A stretch of DNA of 37,478 bases from UBA660 sp046704245. Lineage in GTDB: Bacteria > Bacillota_I > Bacilli_A > RF39 > UBA660. Of the stretch, positions 24,698-33,916 are shown in pieces. The position numbers and the translations under genes are program-made. The notes under the pieces are model-generated. The model searched no databases, was not told where the DNA came from, and worked only from the letters and a program-made list of their open reading frames with translations. How positions within the stretch are numbered: the first letter of the stretch is position 1; every line of letters starts with the position of its first letter. The stretch lies in contig JBJKSD010000026.1 of assembly GCA_046704245.1 (NCBI GenBank), forward strand, positions 1 through 37,478. Reading direction: 5' to 3'.

Positions 24698-24977
24698 ATT
24701 TTGTTTGTTCTGACCAATATTTTTTTGCTTCTTCTTCTAACTTTTTAAGTCTAGTATAGTAATCAGGAAATTCTCTAAGGTGAGCAAGGGCTATTTTTCC
24801 TGTTAAAAGTGGATTATTGTTAGTTACATTTGTTTCTGGTGAAGCTAATCCATGTTCTAATTCAGTATTTAATCCTGTCCTAAATTGTTCTAAATCAAAT
24901 TTTTCGTTGTTGAAGTTAATACCCAAATCTTTAGCTATTTGAGCAGCTTCTTCAGTAGTAAATTCAGTTTTATTCAT
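24696..24977 (-). CDS. DUF5661 family protein
   Basis: 93 residues, cytoplasmic. The pattern FTTEEAAQIAKDLGINF, FDLEQFRTGLNTELEHG, ETNVTNNNPLLTGKIALAHL and REFPDYYTRLKKLE matches DUF5661, a small helical family of unknown role present in many bacteria. GGAGGAT precedes the ATG. It is a single gene between the DUF421 gene and the exopolysaccharide operon on the same strand. Confidence 0.85.
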   Translation of the reverse strand: MNKTEFTTEEAAQIAKDLGINFNNEKFDLEQFRTGLNTELEHGLASPETNVTNNNPLLTGKIALAHLREFPDYYTRLKKLEEEAKKYWSEQTK

Positions 24978-25000
24978 GATATCCTCCTTATATTATTATA

Positions 25001-25870
25001 TTATATATTATATTTAATAGGTGCTTGTCTAATAAAAGAAAGTACTCTAAGCCAATCTGAATAAGTTATGATATTTATATTATCTCTTTTTTTATCAATA
25101 TAATCAATAATTTGATAGAAGGAGTTGACATCGTATTGCATATAATTATTATCGGTAACTGGTTCTAATTTGTGAAAGAGTAGAATTAAAGTAAGTTTTT
25201 CATCTATAGCTTGATCAATCCAAGTACATACTGTATTAGGTTTAATATTAGATAAGACATTTTTAACTTTTATATTATATAGATTGGTTGGATAAAATAG
25301 ATTGAATCCTTCGGTTACGGTTCTACCACTTATAATATTTAAATTGTCCATAATGGCGATAGTATCGTTATTATATTCGCCATACGGATATATTAGAATA
25401 TTACTATTACTAGTAAAACCGTGCTTATTTAACCAATCCATACCTCTTTTAATTTCTATTTTTTGCTGATAAAAACTTATTGTTTTTAAATTAGCATGAG
25501 AATAGGTATGATTTAATAAGTCCCATCCATGTTCATATATTTCATATAGATTAGCGCCATTTAGATAAGATGAATAACCAACTCCATTAACAATAATAGC
25601 TATTGATCCCTTGATATTTTTATCTTGCATGTATTTATAACCAACAGTATATTGGGTTGTCCACCCATCATCCATCATAATAATGATATTCCCTTTATTT
25701 AAATCAATGTTAGTAATTTCTTCTTGATAATCTTTAAATAATAGCTTAGTTTTTATAATTAAATAATCTATACCATTATTAATATTAAAGAAGAGAGTAG
25801 GAAAGATATAAATAGCTAGAAAAAAGCTGATAAAGAAAATATAGTAGAACGTTAATAATTTCTTTTCAAT
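25001..25870 (-). CDS. Membrane-anchored polysaccharide deacetylase (NodB homology), apparent ATT start
   Basis: Removes N- or O-acetyl groups from a surface polysaccharide. NodB motifs: MDDGW (catalytic and metal Asp), HTYSH (metal-binding His pair), YPYGEYN, and the late LLFHKL. A conventional start gives only 225 residues beginning at the NodB motif (25678), which cannot be right. The frame continues 64 codons upstream, encoding an anchor helix (about 8-28, FYYIFFISFFLAIYIF) and a linker, with no ATG, GTG or TTG. The frame is closed upstream by TGA at 25877-25879. The best start is ATT at 25868-25870, 9 bases after AAGGATG and 2 bases past the GT2 stop. It is the last gene of the GH16-GT2-deacetylase operon. 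Confidence 0.85.
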   Translation of the reverse strand: MEKKLLTFYYIFFISFFLAIYIFPTLFFNINNGIDYLIIKTKLLFKDYQEEITNIDLNKGNIIIMMDDGWTTQYTVGYKYMQDKNIKGSIAIIVNGVGYSSYLNGANLYEIYEHGWDLLNHTYSHANLKTISFYQQKIEIKRGMDWLNKHGFTSNSNILIYPYGEYNNDTIAIMDNLNIISGRTVTEGFNLFYPTNLYNIKVKNVLSNIKPNTVCTWIDQAIDEKLTLILLFHKLEPVTDNNYMQYDVNSFYQIIDYIDKKRDNINIITYSDWLRVLSFIRQAPIKYNI

Positions 25871-25872
25871 AT

Positions 25873-27213
25873 TTAATCATCCTTTTTTAACACATTATAG
25901 TTACGCCCACTTCTATTTACTTTATTCCATGCCCGTTTATCATAAAAATATGAAATTGTCCCTATAAAGATTGTATATAGGATGATAATACGATATATAA
26001 AGATATCTGATATAACCGTTAATAATAGACGCCATAGATCCCATTTATAGTATCTAATATGGTAGTAGTAAGCTACCATAATACCTGCCATATTATAAGT
26101 TAATTGAATAGATATAAAGATAATAAAATAGATTAAAATATATGAGATAGTATTATGAATAATATTTTGGATAATAAGTAATGAAAAAATAACAATAATA
26201 AATGAACTAAGTACACCAATTACTAAGGCATCTGCTACCATAAAAAAAGCTAATGTCTTAGTGGAAGCATTTTTAAAAATAATATCTTTATAATTAAAGA
26301 GACAATCAATAAATGATTTTTGCCATCTTTTTCTTTGTTTTAAATAATCTTTTAAAGTTTCTGGAGCTTCAGTATAACATATAGCGTTAGGTAAATAAGC
26401 TATTTTTTTCTTAAAAAGAGTACTAAATTGAATTCTTAGAGTAATATCTAAATCTTCTCCTATAACTTGATTAAAACCTCCAACAGCTAATAAAATATCT
26501 TTAGTAAATACGCCGAAAGCTCCCGAAATAACTAATAATGAATTTAACGTAGCTAATGATGCTTTATAACAAAAACATGATTTAATATATTCGATAGTTT
26601 GTAAACGTAATAACCAGTTTATCTTTAAAGTTGTTTCCGCTTTATTTTTAGTTAAATAAAATGATTGTAAAACTTGTATTACACCACTAGCAGCAATAAC
26701 ATCAGGGTCATTAAAAGCTCTACTAACAATAGCTAGAGCATCTTTTTTTAAAATACTATCAGCATCCAAAGTAACAATATAATCATAGTTAGCATAATTG
26801 ATGCCAGCATTTAAAGCATCGCTTTTACCACCATTATCCTTATTTATTACATAGATATGGTGGTGACGTTTAGATTTATATAGATGTTTTATATTATGAC
26901 AATCTAAATGATGATGAGGAAGTCGATCTATTTTTTCTAATTTTAATAGTTTATTAAATCGCTTAAAAGTATTATCACTTGAACCATCATTGATAAAGAT
27001 ACATTCATAATGGGGATAATCAATACGTAATATACCATCTATGGTATTTTTAATTATATTTGATTCATTATAACAAGGAATAATAATACTAAAGTATCTA
27101 CTTTTATCTATTATTTTTTTATGTCCTTGTCTAAGAATAGAAAGAGCGTTGATAATGTGATATAGTGGGAAAAAAATCCCTGAAAATAATAATAATTCTA
27201 ATAATATTTTCAT
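25873..27213 (-). CDS. Family 2 processive glycosyltransferase (polysaccharide synthase)
   Basis: 446 residues. One membrane helix at the N-terminus (about 2-22), the GT-A domain, then several C-terminal helices (about 316-345, 347-375, 395-420). Motifs of processive synthases: FSIIIPCYNE, Asp76 in INDGSSD, DAD at 150-152, GED at 252-254 and QRKRW at 293-297 (the Q-x-x-RW signature that marks cellulose, hyaluronan, chitin and PNAG synthases). It polymerises and exports a beta-linked chain. A PNAG synthase (PgaC-like) would fit the deacetylase; a beta-glucan synthase would fit the GH16 neighbour. It starts within the last codons of the GH16 gene (ATGA overlap). Confidence 0.92.
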   Translation of the reverse strand: MKILLELLLFSGIFFPLYHIINALSILRQGHKKIIDKSRYFSIIIPCYNESNIIKNTIDGILRIDYPHYECIFINDGSSDNTFKRFNKLLKLEKIDRLPHHHLDCHNIKHLYKSKRHHHIYVINKDNGGKSDALNAGINYANYDYIVTLDADSILKKDALAIVSRAFNDPDVIAASGVIQVLQSFYLTKNKAETTLKINWLLRLQTIEYIKSCFCYKASLATLNSLLVISGAFGVFTKDILLAVGGFNQVIGEDLDITLRIQFSTLFKKKIAYLPNAICYTEAPETLKDYLKQRKRWQKSFIDCLFNYKDIIFKNASTKTLAFFMVADALVIGVLSSFIIVIFSLLIIQNIIHNTISYILIYFIIFISIQLTYNMAGIMVAYYYHIRYYKWDLWRLLLTVISDIFIYRIIILYTIFIGTISYFYDKRAWNKVNRSGRNYNVLKKDD

Positions 27214-27977
27214 AGTTTATTATATTCCTTAGGAATAACTATCATATAATCAATTAGCAGATTAGTTGGTAAAATATTATTATCAGGATTCTTTGGCCAA
27301 TTACCTCCAATAGCTAGATTAATAATTAAATACATTTTTTTATTTGGTATATTATTTGTTATTTGGTGTATCAACTCACCATTAACATACCAACATATTT
27401 CTTTTTCATTCCATTCTAATTGATAGATAGCATAGTCATTATTAGCTTTTATATAAGTATTAAAATTGCTAATAAGATTATTATTATCTAGATAATGAAT
27501 ACCACCCCATATCTTATTTGGTTCACTACCTATAACTTCAATAATATCTATTTCGGGGAAAAAAGAATTATCAGCTGGCAATAACCATACCGCTGAAAAT
27601 AAACCTTGACCAATAGCTATTTTAGCTCTAAATATAATCTTTCCATATAAGAATTCAAACTTATTTTTCGTATTTATTAAACCCGAAGTATAGTTATAAT
27701 TATTTATTGGTTCTTGCTTAGCAGTAATTACTAGATTACTATCTTTAACAGTAACATTATTAGGATAATAATACTGTAATTCACTATTTGGATTATTACC
27801 TTGTTCAATAATATTCCAATAATTAAGATTAAGGTGATTAAAATCATCAATTAATATATTATTTTGATAATTGATGATATTTATTATATATTGTCTAGGA
27901 TAAGGAGATTGTAAGAGGATACTAGTAAGGAGTACTAATAGAAAAAAGATAAATAATTTTAAGAGGCGCTTTTTCAT
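27210..27977 (-). CDS. Secreted or anchored GH16 family glycoside hydrolase
   Basis: 255 residues from MKKRLLKLFIFF. An upstream ATG at 27995 lacks a ribosome-binding site, while GGGG lies before 27977. Hydrophobic segment about 5-23, then a beta-jelly-roll with the GH16 catalytic signature EIDIIE at 142-147: nucleophile Glu142, Asp144, acid/base Glu147. Neighbouring Trp residues line a glucan-binding cleft (SAVWLLP, GGNWP). GH16 enzymes cut beta-1,3 or mixed beta-1,3/1,4 glucans and related polymers. It is first in the operon and overlaps the GT2 start by four bases, so its likely role is to trim or release the chain made by GT2. Stops in TGA, unlike most genes here. Confidence 0.9.
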   Translation of the reverse strand: MKKRLLKLFIFFLLVLLTSILLQSPYPRQYIINIINYQNNILIDDFNHLNLNYWNIIEQGNNPNSELQYYYPNNVTVKDSNLVITAKQEPINNYNYTSGLINTKNKFEFLYGKIIFRAKIAIGQGLFSAVWLLPADNSFFPEIDIIEVIGSEPNKIWGGIHYLDNNNLISNFNTYIKANNDYAIYQLEWNEKEICWYVNGELIHQITNNIPNKKMYLIINLAIGGNWPKNPDNNILPTNLLIDYMIVIPKEYNKL

Positions 27978-28047
27978 ATTAATACCCCATTTCATAACTA
28001 CTATAAAGTATGAAAAGTTTCAGTAATGAAAAAGTTTAAATACCCAC

Positions 28048-28076
28048 TTGCTAAGTTGAAATTTAATCTATATAAT
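28048..28076 (+). promoter_or_regulatory. Sigma-A promoter of purA
   Basis: TTGCTA at 28048-28053, 17 bases, TATAAT at 28071-28076, 34 bases before the ATG. It lies in the divergent gap with the GH16 operon. Confidence 0.6.
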
Positions 28077-28109
28077 GAGAGTGGATGTTAAAAGTATAGG
28101 AGTGATATA

Positions 28110-29384
28110 ATGCCAACTAAAGTAGTTATTGGAGCTCAATGGGGAGATGAAGGTAAAGCTAAAATAATTGATATTCTAGCAGAAAATTCTGATATGGTAG
28201 TGCGTTCTCAAGGGGGGAATAATGCTGGCCATACGGTCAGCGTTAATGATGAGGTATATAAATTTCATCTTATACCATCAGGAATTCTTTACAAAGGAGT
28301 AGAATGTGTCATTGGTAATGGAGTGGTAATTGATTTAGAGGGGTTACTTGAAGAGATTGATGAATTACATAAAAAAGGCATATCTACTGAAAAATTAAAA
28401 ATTAGTTCTAGAGCTCATTTAGTCATGCCTTATCATAAAGAATTAGATAAGTTAAAAGAAGAAAGTAGTGGTAATAAGGGTATTGGTACTACTAGAAAAG
28501 GTATTGGGCCTTGTTATATGGATAAAGCTGAACGTTCTGGCGTGAGAGTATGTGACTTATTACATCCCGAATATTTTATTGAAAGAATAAAAGAAAATGT
28601 TAAGGTAAAAAACGAAATTATTAAGAAGATATATAATGGTTCAACCATATTTAATGCTGAAGAAATAGTAAAAACATATTTAGCATATGGCGATAAAATT
28701 AAACCTTATATTTGTGATACTACCGCTTTAGTTTATAGTGCTATTAAAAAAGGTAAAAATGTTTTATTTGAAGGGGCTCAAGGTACTTTATTGGATATTG
28801 ACTTAGGTACTTATCCATATGTTACATCATCACACCCTATAACTGGGGGCGTTTGTATTGGTGCTGGTATTGGACCTACTATGATTGAGGAATGTGTTGG
28901 TGTAATGAAAGGATATGTTACTAGAGTAGGTAATGGACCATTTCCTACTGAATTGTTTGATAAAATAGGAGAACAAATACAAAAAGTAGGTAATGAGTAT
29001 GGTACTACTACTGGACGTGCTAGAAGATGCGGTTGGTTTGATGTAGTAATGGCTAAATTTGCTGTTCGTACCAGTGGATTAACTTCAATAGTATTAAATA
29101 AATTAGATGTTTTAAGCAATATTCCAACTATTAAGATATGTGTTGGTTATGAAAAAGATGGTGAAGTAATTACTGATTTTCCAGCTAGTTTAGAAGATCT
29201 AGCTCAATGTAAACCTATCTATGAAGATATCGAAGGTTGGGGTAAGATAGACAATATTACTAAATATGAAGAGTTACCTATAAATGCCCAAAAATATATT
29301 TCTCGTATTGAAGAATTGTGTGGCGTAAAAGTATCGATGATTGGTATCGGACCAAACCGAGATCAAAACATTTATATAAAATAA
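28110..29384 (+). CDS. purA: Adenylosuccinate synthetase
   Basis: Joins IMP and aspartate using GTP, the first step to AMP. 424 residues, normal. Blocks: GAQWGDEGKAKIIDILAE (P-loop; Ala in place of the usual Gly in GKGK), RSQGGNNAGHTV, GTTRKGIGPCY, FEGAQGTLLDIDLGTYPYVTSS, GVMKGYVTRVGNGPFPTEL, the substrate loop TTTGRARRCGWFD and VLNKLDVL. Intact. Separate from the other purine genes, with its own promoter and terminator. AGGAGTGAT precedes the ATG. Confidence 0.97.
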   Translation: MPTKVVIGAQWGDEGKAKIIDILAENSDMVVRSQGGNNAGHTVSVNDEVYKFHLIPSGILYKGVECVIGNGVVIDLEGLLEEIDELHKKGISTEKLKISSRAHLVMPYHKELDKLKEESSGNKGIGTTRKGIGPCYMDKAERSGVRVCDLLHPEYFIERIKENVKVKNEIIKKIYNGSTIFNAEEIVKTYLAYGDKIKPYICDTTALVYSAIKKGKNVLFEGAQGTLLDIDLGTYPYVTSSHPITGGVCIGAGIGPTMIEECVGVMKGYVTRVGNGPFPTELFDKIGEQIQKVGNEYGTTTGRARRCGWFDVVMAKFAVRTSGLTSIVLNKLDVLSNIPTIKICVGYEKDGEVITDFPASLEDLAQCKPIYEDIEGWGKIDNITKYEELPINAQKYISRIEELCGVKVSMIGIGPNRDQNIYIK

Positions 29385-29410
29385 TAATACAAAAGTTGAC
29401 AAATTAAAAC

Positions 29411-29437
29411 AAAACTTTACACTAATGTAAAGTTTTT
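29411..29437 (+). terminator. Terminator after purA
   Basis: AAAACTTTAC / GTAAAGTTTT with loop ACTAAT and a T-run. Confidence 0.8.
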
Positions 29438-29490
29438 GTTTGTCACTTTTTAGCAATTATCATAATATATATGTAGCTATCTTTAAGTTG

Positions 29491-29499
29491 TGATATAAT
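29491..29499 (+). promoter_or_regulatory. Extended -10 promoter for the LTA synthase gene
   Basis: TG-A-TATAAT, 26 bases before the ATG at 29525; AGAAGGTGA between. Confidence 0.5.
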
Positions 29500-29524
29500 A
29501 TATGCATGAGATAGAAGGTGAATC

Positions 29525-31450
29525 ATGCTTAAAAAATGGGGCTATCTTTTTTATATTTTTATTTCTTTAATGTACCTAGAATTGGTATTTAAATATATTG
29601 TTTTTGATAAATTTAGTACAATAGGTATAGTTAATGTAATGCTATTTACCATACCAATAACAATAGCTATCTACCTTATTACTTCGCTTTTTAATAAGAT
29701 AGTAAATCAAATACTAGCTTATTTTATCATGAGTCTATTAACCTTTATTTTTATCGGTCAGATGATATATTTTAAAATATATGATTCAATTTTTTCAGTA
29801 TTATCGATTGAAAATTCTAATGCTGTGGTTGAATATTTTGGATTTGTAGTTGAAAAAATAATAAAAAATAATATAGCCGTCTTTTATTTACTAATACCGT
29901 TACTCTTTTTGATTGTCTTTAGAACTAATATTTTTATTAGTCAAAGACCCAAAAGAAATACTATTATAATTTTAATAATATTAATGATAGCTATCCAATT
30001 TGGAACTATTCAAACTTTATCAAAGAAAGGTCTTTATTCAGAATATAATTTATATTATAAAGTTAATTCCCCAATGCTTAGTGTTAATAAATTAGGTTTA
30101 ATTACCACTATCCGTTTAGATATTCAAAGGTTAATATTTGGTTATAAAGATACTAATAATATTCCAACCAATAAGGATGATACATCAAGTAACAATAAAG
30201 AACAAGAAGAAGAAAAAATTACCTATAATATTTTAGATATTGATTGGGACACTTTAATTGCTAATGAGAAAGATAGCGCAATTAGAATGATGCATGAATA
30301 TTTTAAAAATGTTGAACCAACTAATCAAAATGATCATACTGGTATATTTAAAGGTAAGAATCTGATATGGATATTAGCTGAAGGATTTGATTCTATTGCA
30401 ATTGATAAAGATATAACACCTACTTTATATAAAATAGCTACTGAAGGTTATAATTTTACTAATTTTTATACTCCTATTTTCCGTAGTACTATCGATGGTG
30501 AATATATGACTAAAATATCATTGCTTCCTAAAGAAGGTGTTAATAGTATGTACTATGTCGATGGTAAAAGTTGGCCTTTTGCGTTAGGTAATCTATTTAA
30601 AGATCTTGAATATAAGACAACTGCTTATCATAATGGTACTGCTACTTATTATCGTCGTAATATATCGCATCCTAATTTAGGTTATGAAAAGTATATTGCT
30701 TGTGGTCAAGGCTTAAATATTCATTGTTCTTCATGGCCTCAAAGTGATTTAGAGCTTGTTGAAGCAACAGCTAAAGATTTTATTAATCAAGATAAACCAT
30801 TTATGACTTATTATTTAACTATAAGTGGTCATTTAAGACATAATAAATGGAATGCCATGGCATTAAAAAACTGGGATGTTGTCAAAGATTTAAATTATTC
30901 AGATCCAATTAAATGTTATATGTCTCAACATGTTGAATTAGATAAAGCATTAGCTAAGTTAATATCCTATTTAGAAGAGGCGGGTAAAGCTAAAGATACT
31001 GTTATTGCCATTAGTACTGATCACTGGCCTTATGGTCTAAGTATTGACTTAATAAATGAAAGAGCTAATCCTAAAGTTAATAATGAATTTGATCGTGATC
31101 GATTACCATTTATTATTTGGCACAAAGGTATAACACCAACTAAAGTTGATAAATTAGGAAGCAGTATCGACATTGTACCAACTTTAGCTAATTTATTTGG
31201 ATTAGAATATGATTCAAGATTATTAATGGGTAGAGATTTATTCTCTGACGCTGATCCAATTGTAGTTTTTGCTAATCGTAGTTGGATTACTGATAAAGGA
31301 TTATATAATACCGTTACAGGTAAATTTGATAATTATACTAGTAGTGAAGTAAGTCAAACTTATATTGATGAAATAAACCAAACTTTATATAATCGCTTTA
31401 ATATGTCAAAATTAATCTTAGATAAAAACTATTATAAAACAATAAAATAA
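29525..31450 (+). CDS. Lipoteichoic acid synthase-type phosphoglycerol transferase
   Basis: Builds polyglycerol-phosphate from phosphatidylglycerol on the outer face of the membrane. 641 residues: five membrane helices (about 5-25, 36-56, 62-84, 117-133, 146-163), a linker, then an extracellular sulfatase-fold domain. The catalytic set is visible: metal-binding Glu286 in ILAEGFDS, catalytic Thr322 in FRSTIDGEY (LtaS has GKTSDAEF-like), His436 in SGHLRH, and Asp499-His500 in STDHWPYG. A close relative that transfers phosphoglycerol elsewhere (MdoB-like) is possible, but the Gram-positive context favours LTA. It starts behind an extended -10 and ends in a bidirectional terminator. Confidence 0.9.
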   Translation: MLKKWGYLFYIFISLMYLELVFKYIVFDKFSTIGIVNVMLFTIPITIAIYLITSLFNKIVNQILAYFIMSLLTFIFIGQMIYFKIYDSIFSVLSIENSNAVVEYFGFVVEKIIKNNIAVFYLLIPLLFLIVFRTNIFISQRPKRNTIIILIILMIAIQFGTIQTLSKKGLYSEYNLYYKVNSPMLSVNKLGLITTIRLDIQRLIFGYKDTNNIPTNKDDTSSNNKEQEEEKITYNILDIDWDTLIANEKDSAIRMMHEYFKNVEPTNQNDHTGIFKGKNLIWILAEGFDSIAIDKDITPTLYKIATEGYNFTNFYTPIFRSTIDGEYMTKISLLPKEGVNSMYYVDGKSWPFALGNLFKDLEYKTTAYHNGTATYYRRNISHPNLGYEKYIACGQGLNIHCSSWPQSDLELVEATAKDFINQDKPFMTYYLTISGHLRHNKWNAMALKNWDVVKDLNYSDPIKCYMSQHVELDKALAKLISYLEEAGKAKDTVIAISTDHWPYGLSIDLINERANPKVNNEFDRDRLPFIIWHKGITPTKVDKLGSSIDIVPTLANLFGLEYDSRLLMGRDLFSDADPIVVFANRSWITDKGLYNTVTGKFDNYTSSEVSQTYIDEINQTLYNRFNMSKLILDKNYYKTIK

Positions 31451-31471
31451 AAAGGATATATATCCTTTTTT
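31449..31471. terminator. Bidirectional terminator
   Basis: Palindrome AAAAAGGATA / TATCCTTTTT between converging genes; overlaps the stop codon of the LTA synthase gene. Confidence 0.75.
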
Positions 31472-32369
31472 ATTTAAATAAATTTTCACAACCTACATTA
31501 TCAGCATTATCTCTAAAGATAGCTGTAGCTTTATCATAGAGAGATAAGAATAGAGAGGAATTAATACTTTCATTAAGTGTTTTAATCATTTGACCATTTT
31601 TAATAGGGCCTTTTATTGGATGATCTTCGTTATAATTTAATTTAATATATAATTTATAATCGTCTTTAATAGCTTTTAATAAAATTTCTTTAGAACTTAT
31701 TTTTAAGCATTTAAGATGAGCTCCATTATAAGTAGCAAAACGATATTCAACGCCATTAACTTTTAATAGACATAAAAAAATTGGAAAACGAAGAAAAGTA
31801 GTATATACTAATACAAATTGAGCATCGTTTTTTTCAAAATGATTAGCTTGGATCCATAACCATTTTTTAGGAAAAGTATCACCCCAATTTTTTTCCATAT
31901 AACTGATACCATTAAAATCATATTTATTTTTATTATCAATTACCTTACCCCTAGTTATAGCTGATAAGTATATTATTTCATATGCACTACCTAATGGTAA
32001 ATATTTAAAAAATCCCATAATACTACGAATAACCCCCTTTCGCTTAACTAATTCGAATTCTTCATTAGTAACATCTATAGTCAGTTCATCAGTTTTTAAT
32101 ATTAATTTAGATGGGCTTAGTATATTACCTTTAATCGTTATTGATTTATCATCATAACTAAAATCTTTTATATTAAAACGTAGATAATTAGCTTGTTTAG
32201 TTTGATTATTAATAATTTGAATAAAAGCATGGGGATCTTTTTCATAAAAGGTAATACCAAAAATAATAGCATATGATTTATTATTATTATTTATATCTAA
32301 TAATCTTATATACCAACCTTCAAAGTAATTTTTTTGTTTATCTTTACCTCGATAAGTAAATAAATTCAT
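31470..32369 (-). CDS. Tocopherol-cyclase-like family protein
   Basis: 299 residues, no signal peptide. The N-terminal FEGWYIRL, the central YMEKNWGDTFPKKWLWIQANHF and the beta-rich pattern throughout match the bacterial branch of the tocopherol cyclase-like (PF14249) family. Plants use it to cyclise tocopherol precursors; bacterial members have no established substrate and are lipocalin-like beta-barrels. No quinone or tocopherol pathway gene is nearby, so cyclase activity should not be assumed. It is a single gene on the minus strand, upstream of the flavoprotein gene terminator. Confidence 0.82.
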   Translation of the reverse strand: MNLFTYRGKDKQKNYFEGWYIRLLDINNNNKSYAIIFGITFYEKDPHAFIQIINNQTKQANYLRFNIKDFSYDDKSITIKGNILSPSKLILKTDELTIDVTNEEFELVKRKGVIRSIMGFFKYLPLGSAYEIIYLSAITRGKVIDNKNKYDFNGISYMEKNWGDTFPKKWLWIQANHFEKNDAQFVLVYTTFLRFPIFLCLLKVNGVEYRFATYNGAHLKCLKISSKEILLKAIKDDYKLYIKLNYNEDHPIKGPIKNGQMIKTLNESINSSLFLSLYDKATAIFRDNADNVGCENLFK

Positions 32370-32403
32370 CTATATCACCAATTTTATTATGCTCTAATTC
32401 GAA

Positions 32404-32428
32404 AAAAAAACACTATATAGTGTTTTTT
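32404..32428. terminator. Terminator of the flavoprotein gene
   Basis: Perfect palindrome AAAAAACACTATATAGTGTTTTTT overlapping the stop codon of the minus-strand flavoprotein gene, with A- and T-runs. Confidence 0.8.
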
Positions 32429-33821
32429 ATATTCTATCTAATTCTCTAGCAAAAGCTACACCGTTCATACTGGCTTGCATTAACCCTCTAGTAATACCAG
32501 CACCATCTCCTAAGACGTGAAGATTTTTAACATTAGTTTCAAAATTACCAGTTACTTTAATAATATTTGAATAGAATTTAGCTTCTACTCCATATAGTAG
32601 GGTACTATCGCCCGCTAAACCAGGAATGATGGTATTTAATGCTTCAATAGTTTCTACAATATCTAACATAATACGATATGGTAATACTAGACTTAAATCG
32701 CCAGGTACAGCATCTTTTAGAGTTGGTTGAATACCATTCTTAGCTAATCTATTAATAGTTGTTCTACGCCCTCTTTTAAAGTCCCCATATCTTTGAACTA
32801 ATACTTTATCACCAGATAACATATTAGCTAAGCTAGCAATATGTTTACCATATTCAATAGGTGTTTTAAATGGTTCGGTAAACTTTAATGATACTAATAA
32901 GGCAAAATTGGTATTATTAGTTTTTAATTGTTCATCTTTATAACTGTGGCCATTAACTAATGATAAATTATTATCATAGCGTTCCTCTGTTACTTCGCCT
33001 CTAGGATTCCAACAGAAAGTTCTTACTTTATCATCGAAGGTTTTAGAAAAATTAAGTAGTTTACTTTCATAAGTAATATCATCTATTAATTTAGTAATAG
33101 CACTATCACATTCAATTCTAACTCCTATATCGACAATACCTACTTCCGTATCAATATGATATTGTTTACATAAATTTTTTAACCATTCACTACCATCACG
33201 ACCAACACCGACTACTACTTTTTTAGCGTGATAATCTCCTTTATTAGTAGTAACACCTACAATAGTATTAGCTTTAATAATAAAATCTTTAACTGGATTA
33301 TCAAAAATAATTTCAATACCTAATTCTTGTAAATGATTTTGTAATTTAGCGTATATCTCATAAGCTTTTTCAGTACCTAAGTGTCTTATTCCTGAATCGA
33401 TTAATTTTAGATTACTTTGGATAGCTTTACGACGAATAGCATCAAAATCTTTATTTTCTTCTAATCCATATACGTGAGGATCAGCACCAAAATCTAAATA
33501 TATTTGATCAGTGTATTTTAATATTTCTTTATATTTATCTTGGCCAATATACTTAATTAATTCTCCACCAACTTCACCATGTTCATTGATGCTTAATTTA
33601 CCATCAGAGAAAGCACCGGCTCCCGAAAATCCAGATACTATATTACATGGAGTACAATTAGCACATTTATTATTTTCCCTTTTAGGACATCTTCTATCAG
33701 TTATTGAATGCCCTTTCTCGATCATTAGAATATTGGCTTTAGGATATAGTTTTTTAGTCTCTAAAGCGGCAAAAATACCACTAGGCCCAGCTCCAACTAT
33801 TATTAAGTCATACTGCTTCAT
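32427..33821 (-). CDS. FAD-dependent dehydrogenase, COG2509 type
   Basis: 464 residues. Rossmann loop at 10-15 (GAGPSG) after LIIV. A Cys cluster (RRCPKRENNKCANCTPC) is followed by FSGAGAFSDGKLS, the hallmark of the COG2509 uncharacterised FAD dehydrogenases. The C-terminus has LLYGVEAKFYSN and the second FAD contact LGDGAGITRGLMQASMNG. Substrate unknown; proposed links to sulfur or ferredoxin chemistry are not shown here. The four Cys could bind iron-sulfur or zinc, or be redox-active. A short leader with its own promoter and a terminator hairpin lies directly upstream. Confidence 0.88.
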   Translation of the reverse strand: MKQYDLIIVGAGPSGIFAALETKKLYPKANILMIEKGHSITDRRCPKRENNKCANCTPCNIVSGFSGAGAFSDGKLSINEHGEVGGELIKYIGQDKYKEILKYTDQIYLDFGADPHVYGLEENKDFDAIRRKAIQSNLKLIDSGIRHLGTEKAYEIYAKLQNHLQELGIEIIFDNPVKDFIIKANTIVGVTTNKGDYHAKKVVVGVGRDGSEWLKNLCKQYHIDTEVGIVDIGVRIECDSAITKLIDDITYESKLLNFSKTFDDKVRTFCWNPRGEVTEERYDNNLSLVNGHSYKDEQLKTNNTNFALLVSLKFTEPFKTPIEYGKHIASLANMLSGDKVLVQRYGDFKRGRRTTINRLAKNGIQPTLKDAVPGDLSLVLPYRIMLDIVETIEALNTIIPGLAGDSTLLYGVEAKFYSNIIKVTGNFETNVKNLHVLGDGAGITRGLMQASMNGVAFARELDRI

Positions 33822-33849
33822 ATCTATTCTCCTTTATTAATTTAACCAT

Positions 33850-33874
33850 AAAAAAGAGTGGTATTATAAACCAC
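33850..33874 (-). terminator. Terminator hairpin in the leader of the flavoprotein gene
   Basis: On the minus strand GTGGT / ACCAC with a 7-base loop (TTATAAT), then TCTTTTTT. It lies about 30 bases before the flavoprotein ATG and about 45 bases after the predicted transcription start, the position of an attenuator. Confidence 0.6.
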
Positions 33875-33916
33875 AACCGATAATTATTACTTCAATTGGA
33901 TCTATAATGTTACTTA

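Noticed and set aside
25877..25879. TGA upstream of the deacetylase as a second recoded Trp codon
   Set aside because: Reading through it gives no usable start before the next stop (TAA), so it does not help explain the gene start.
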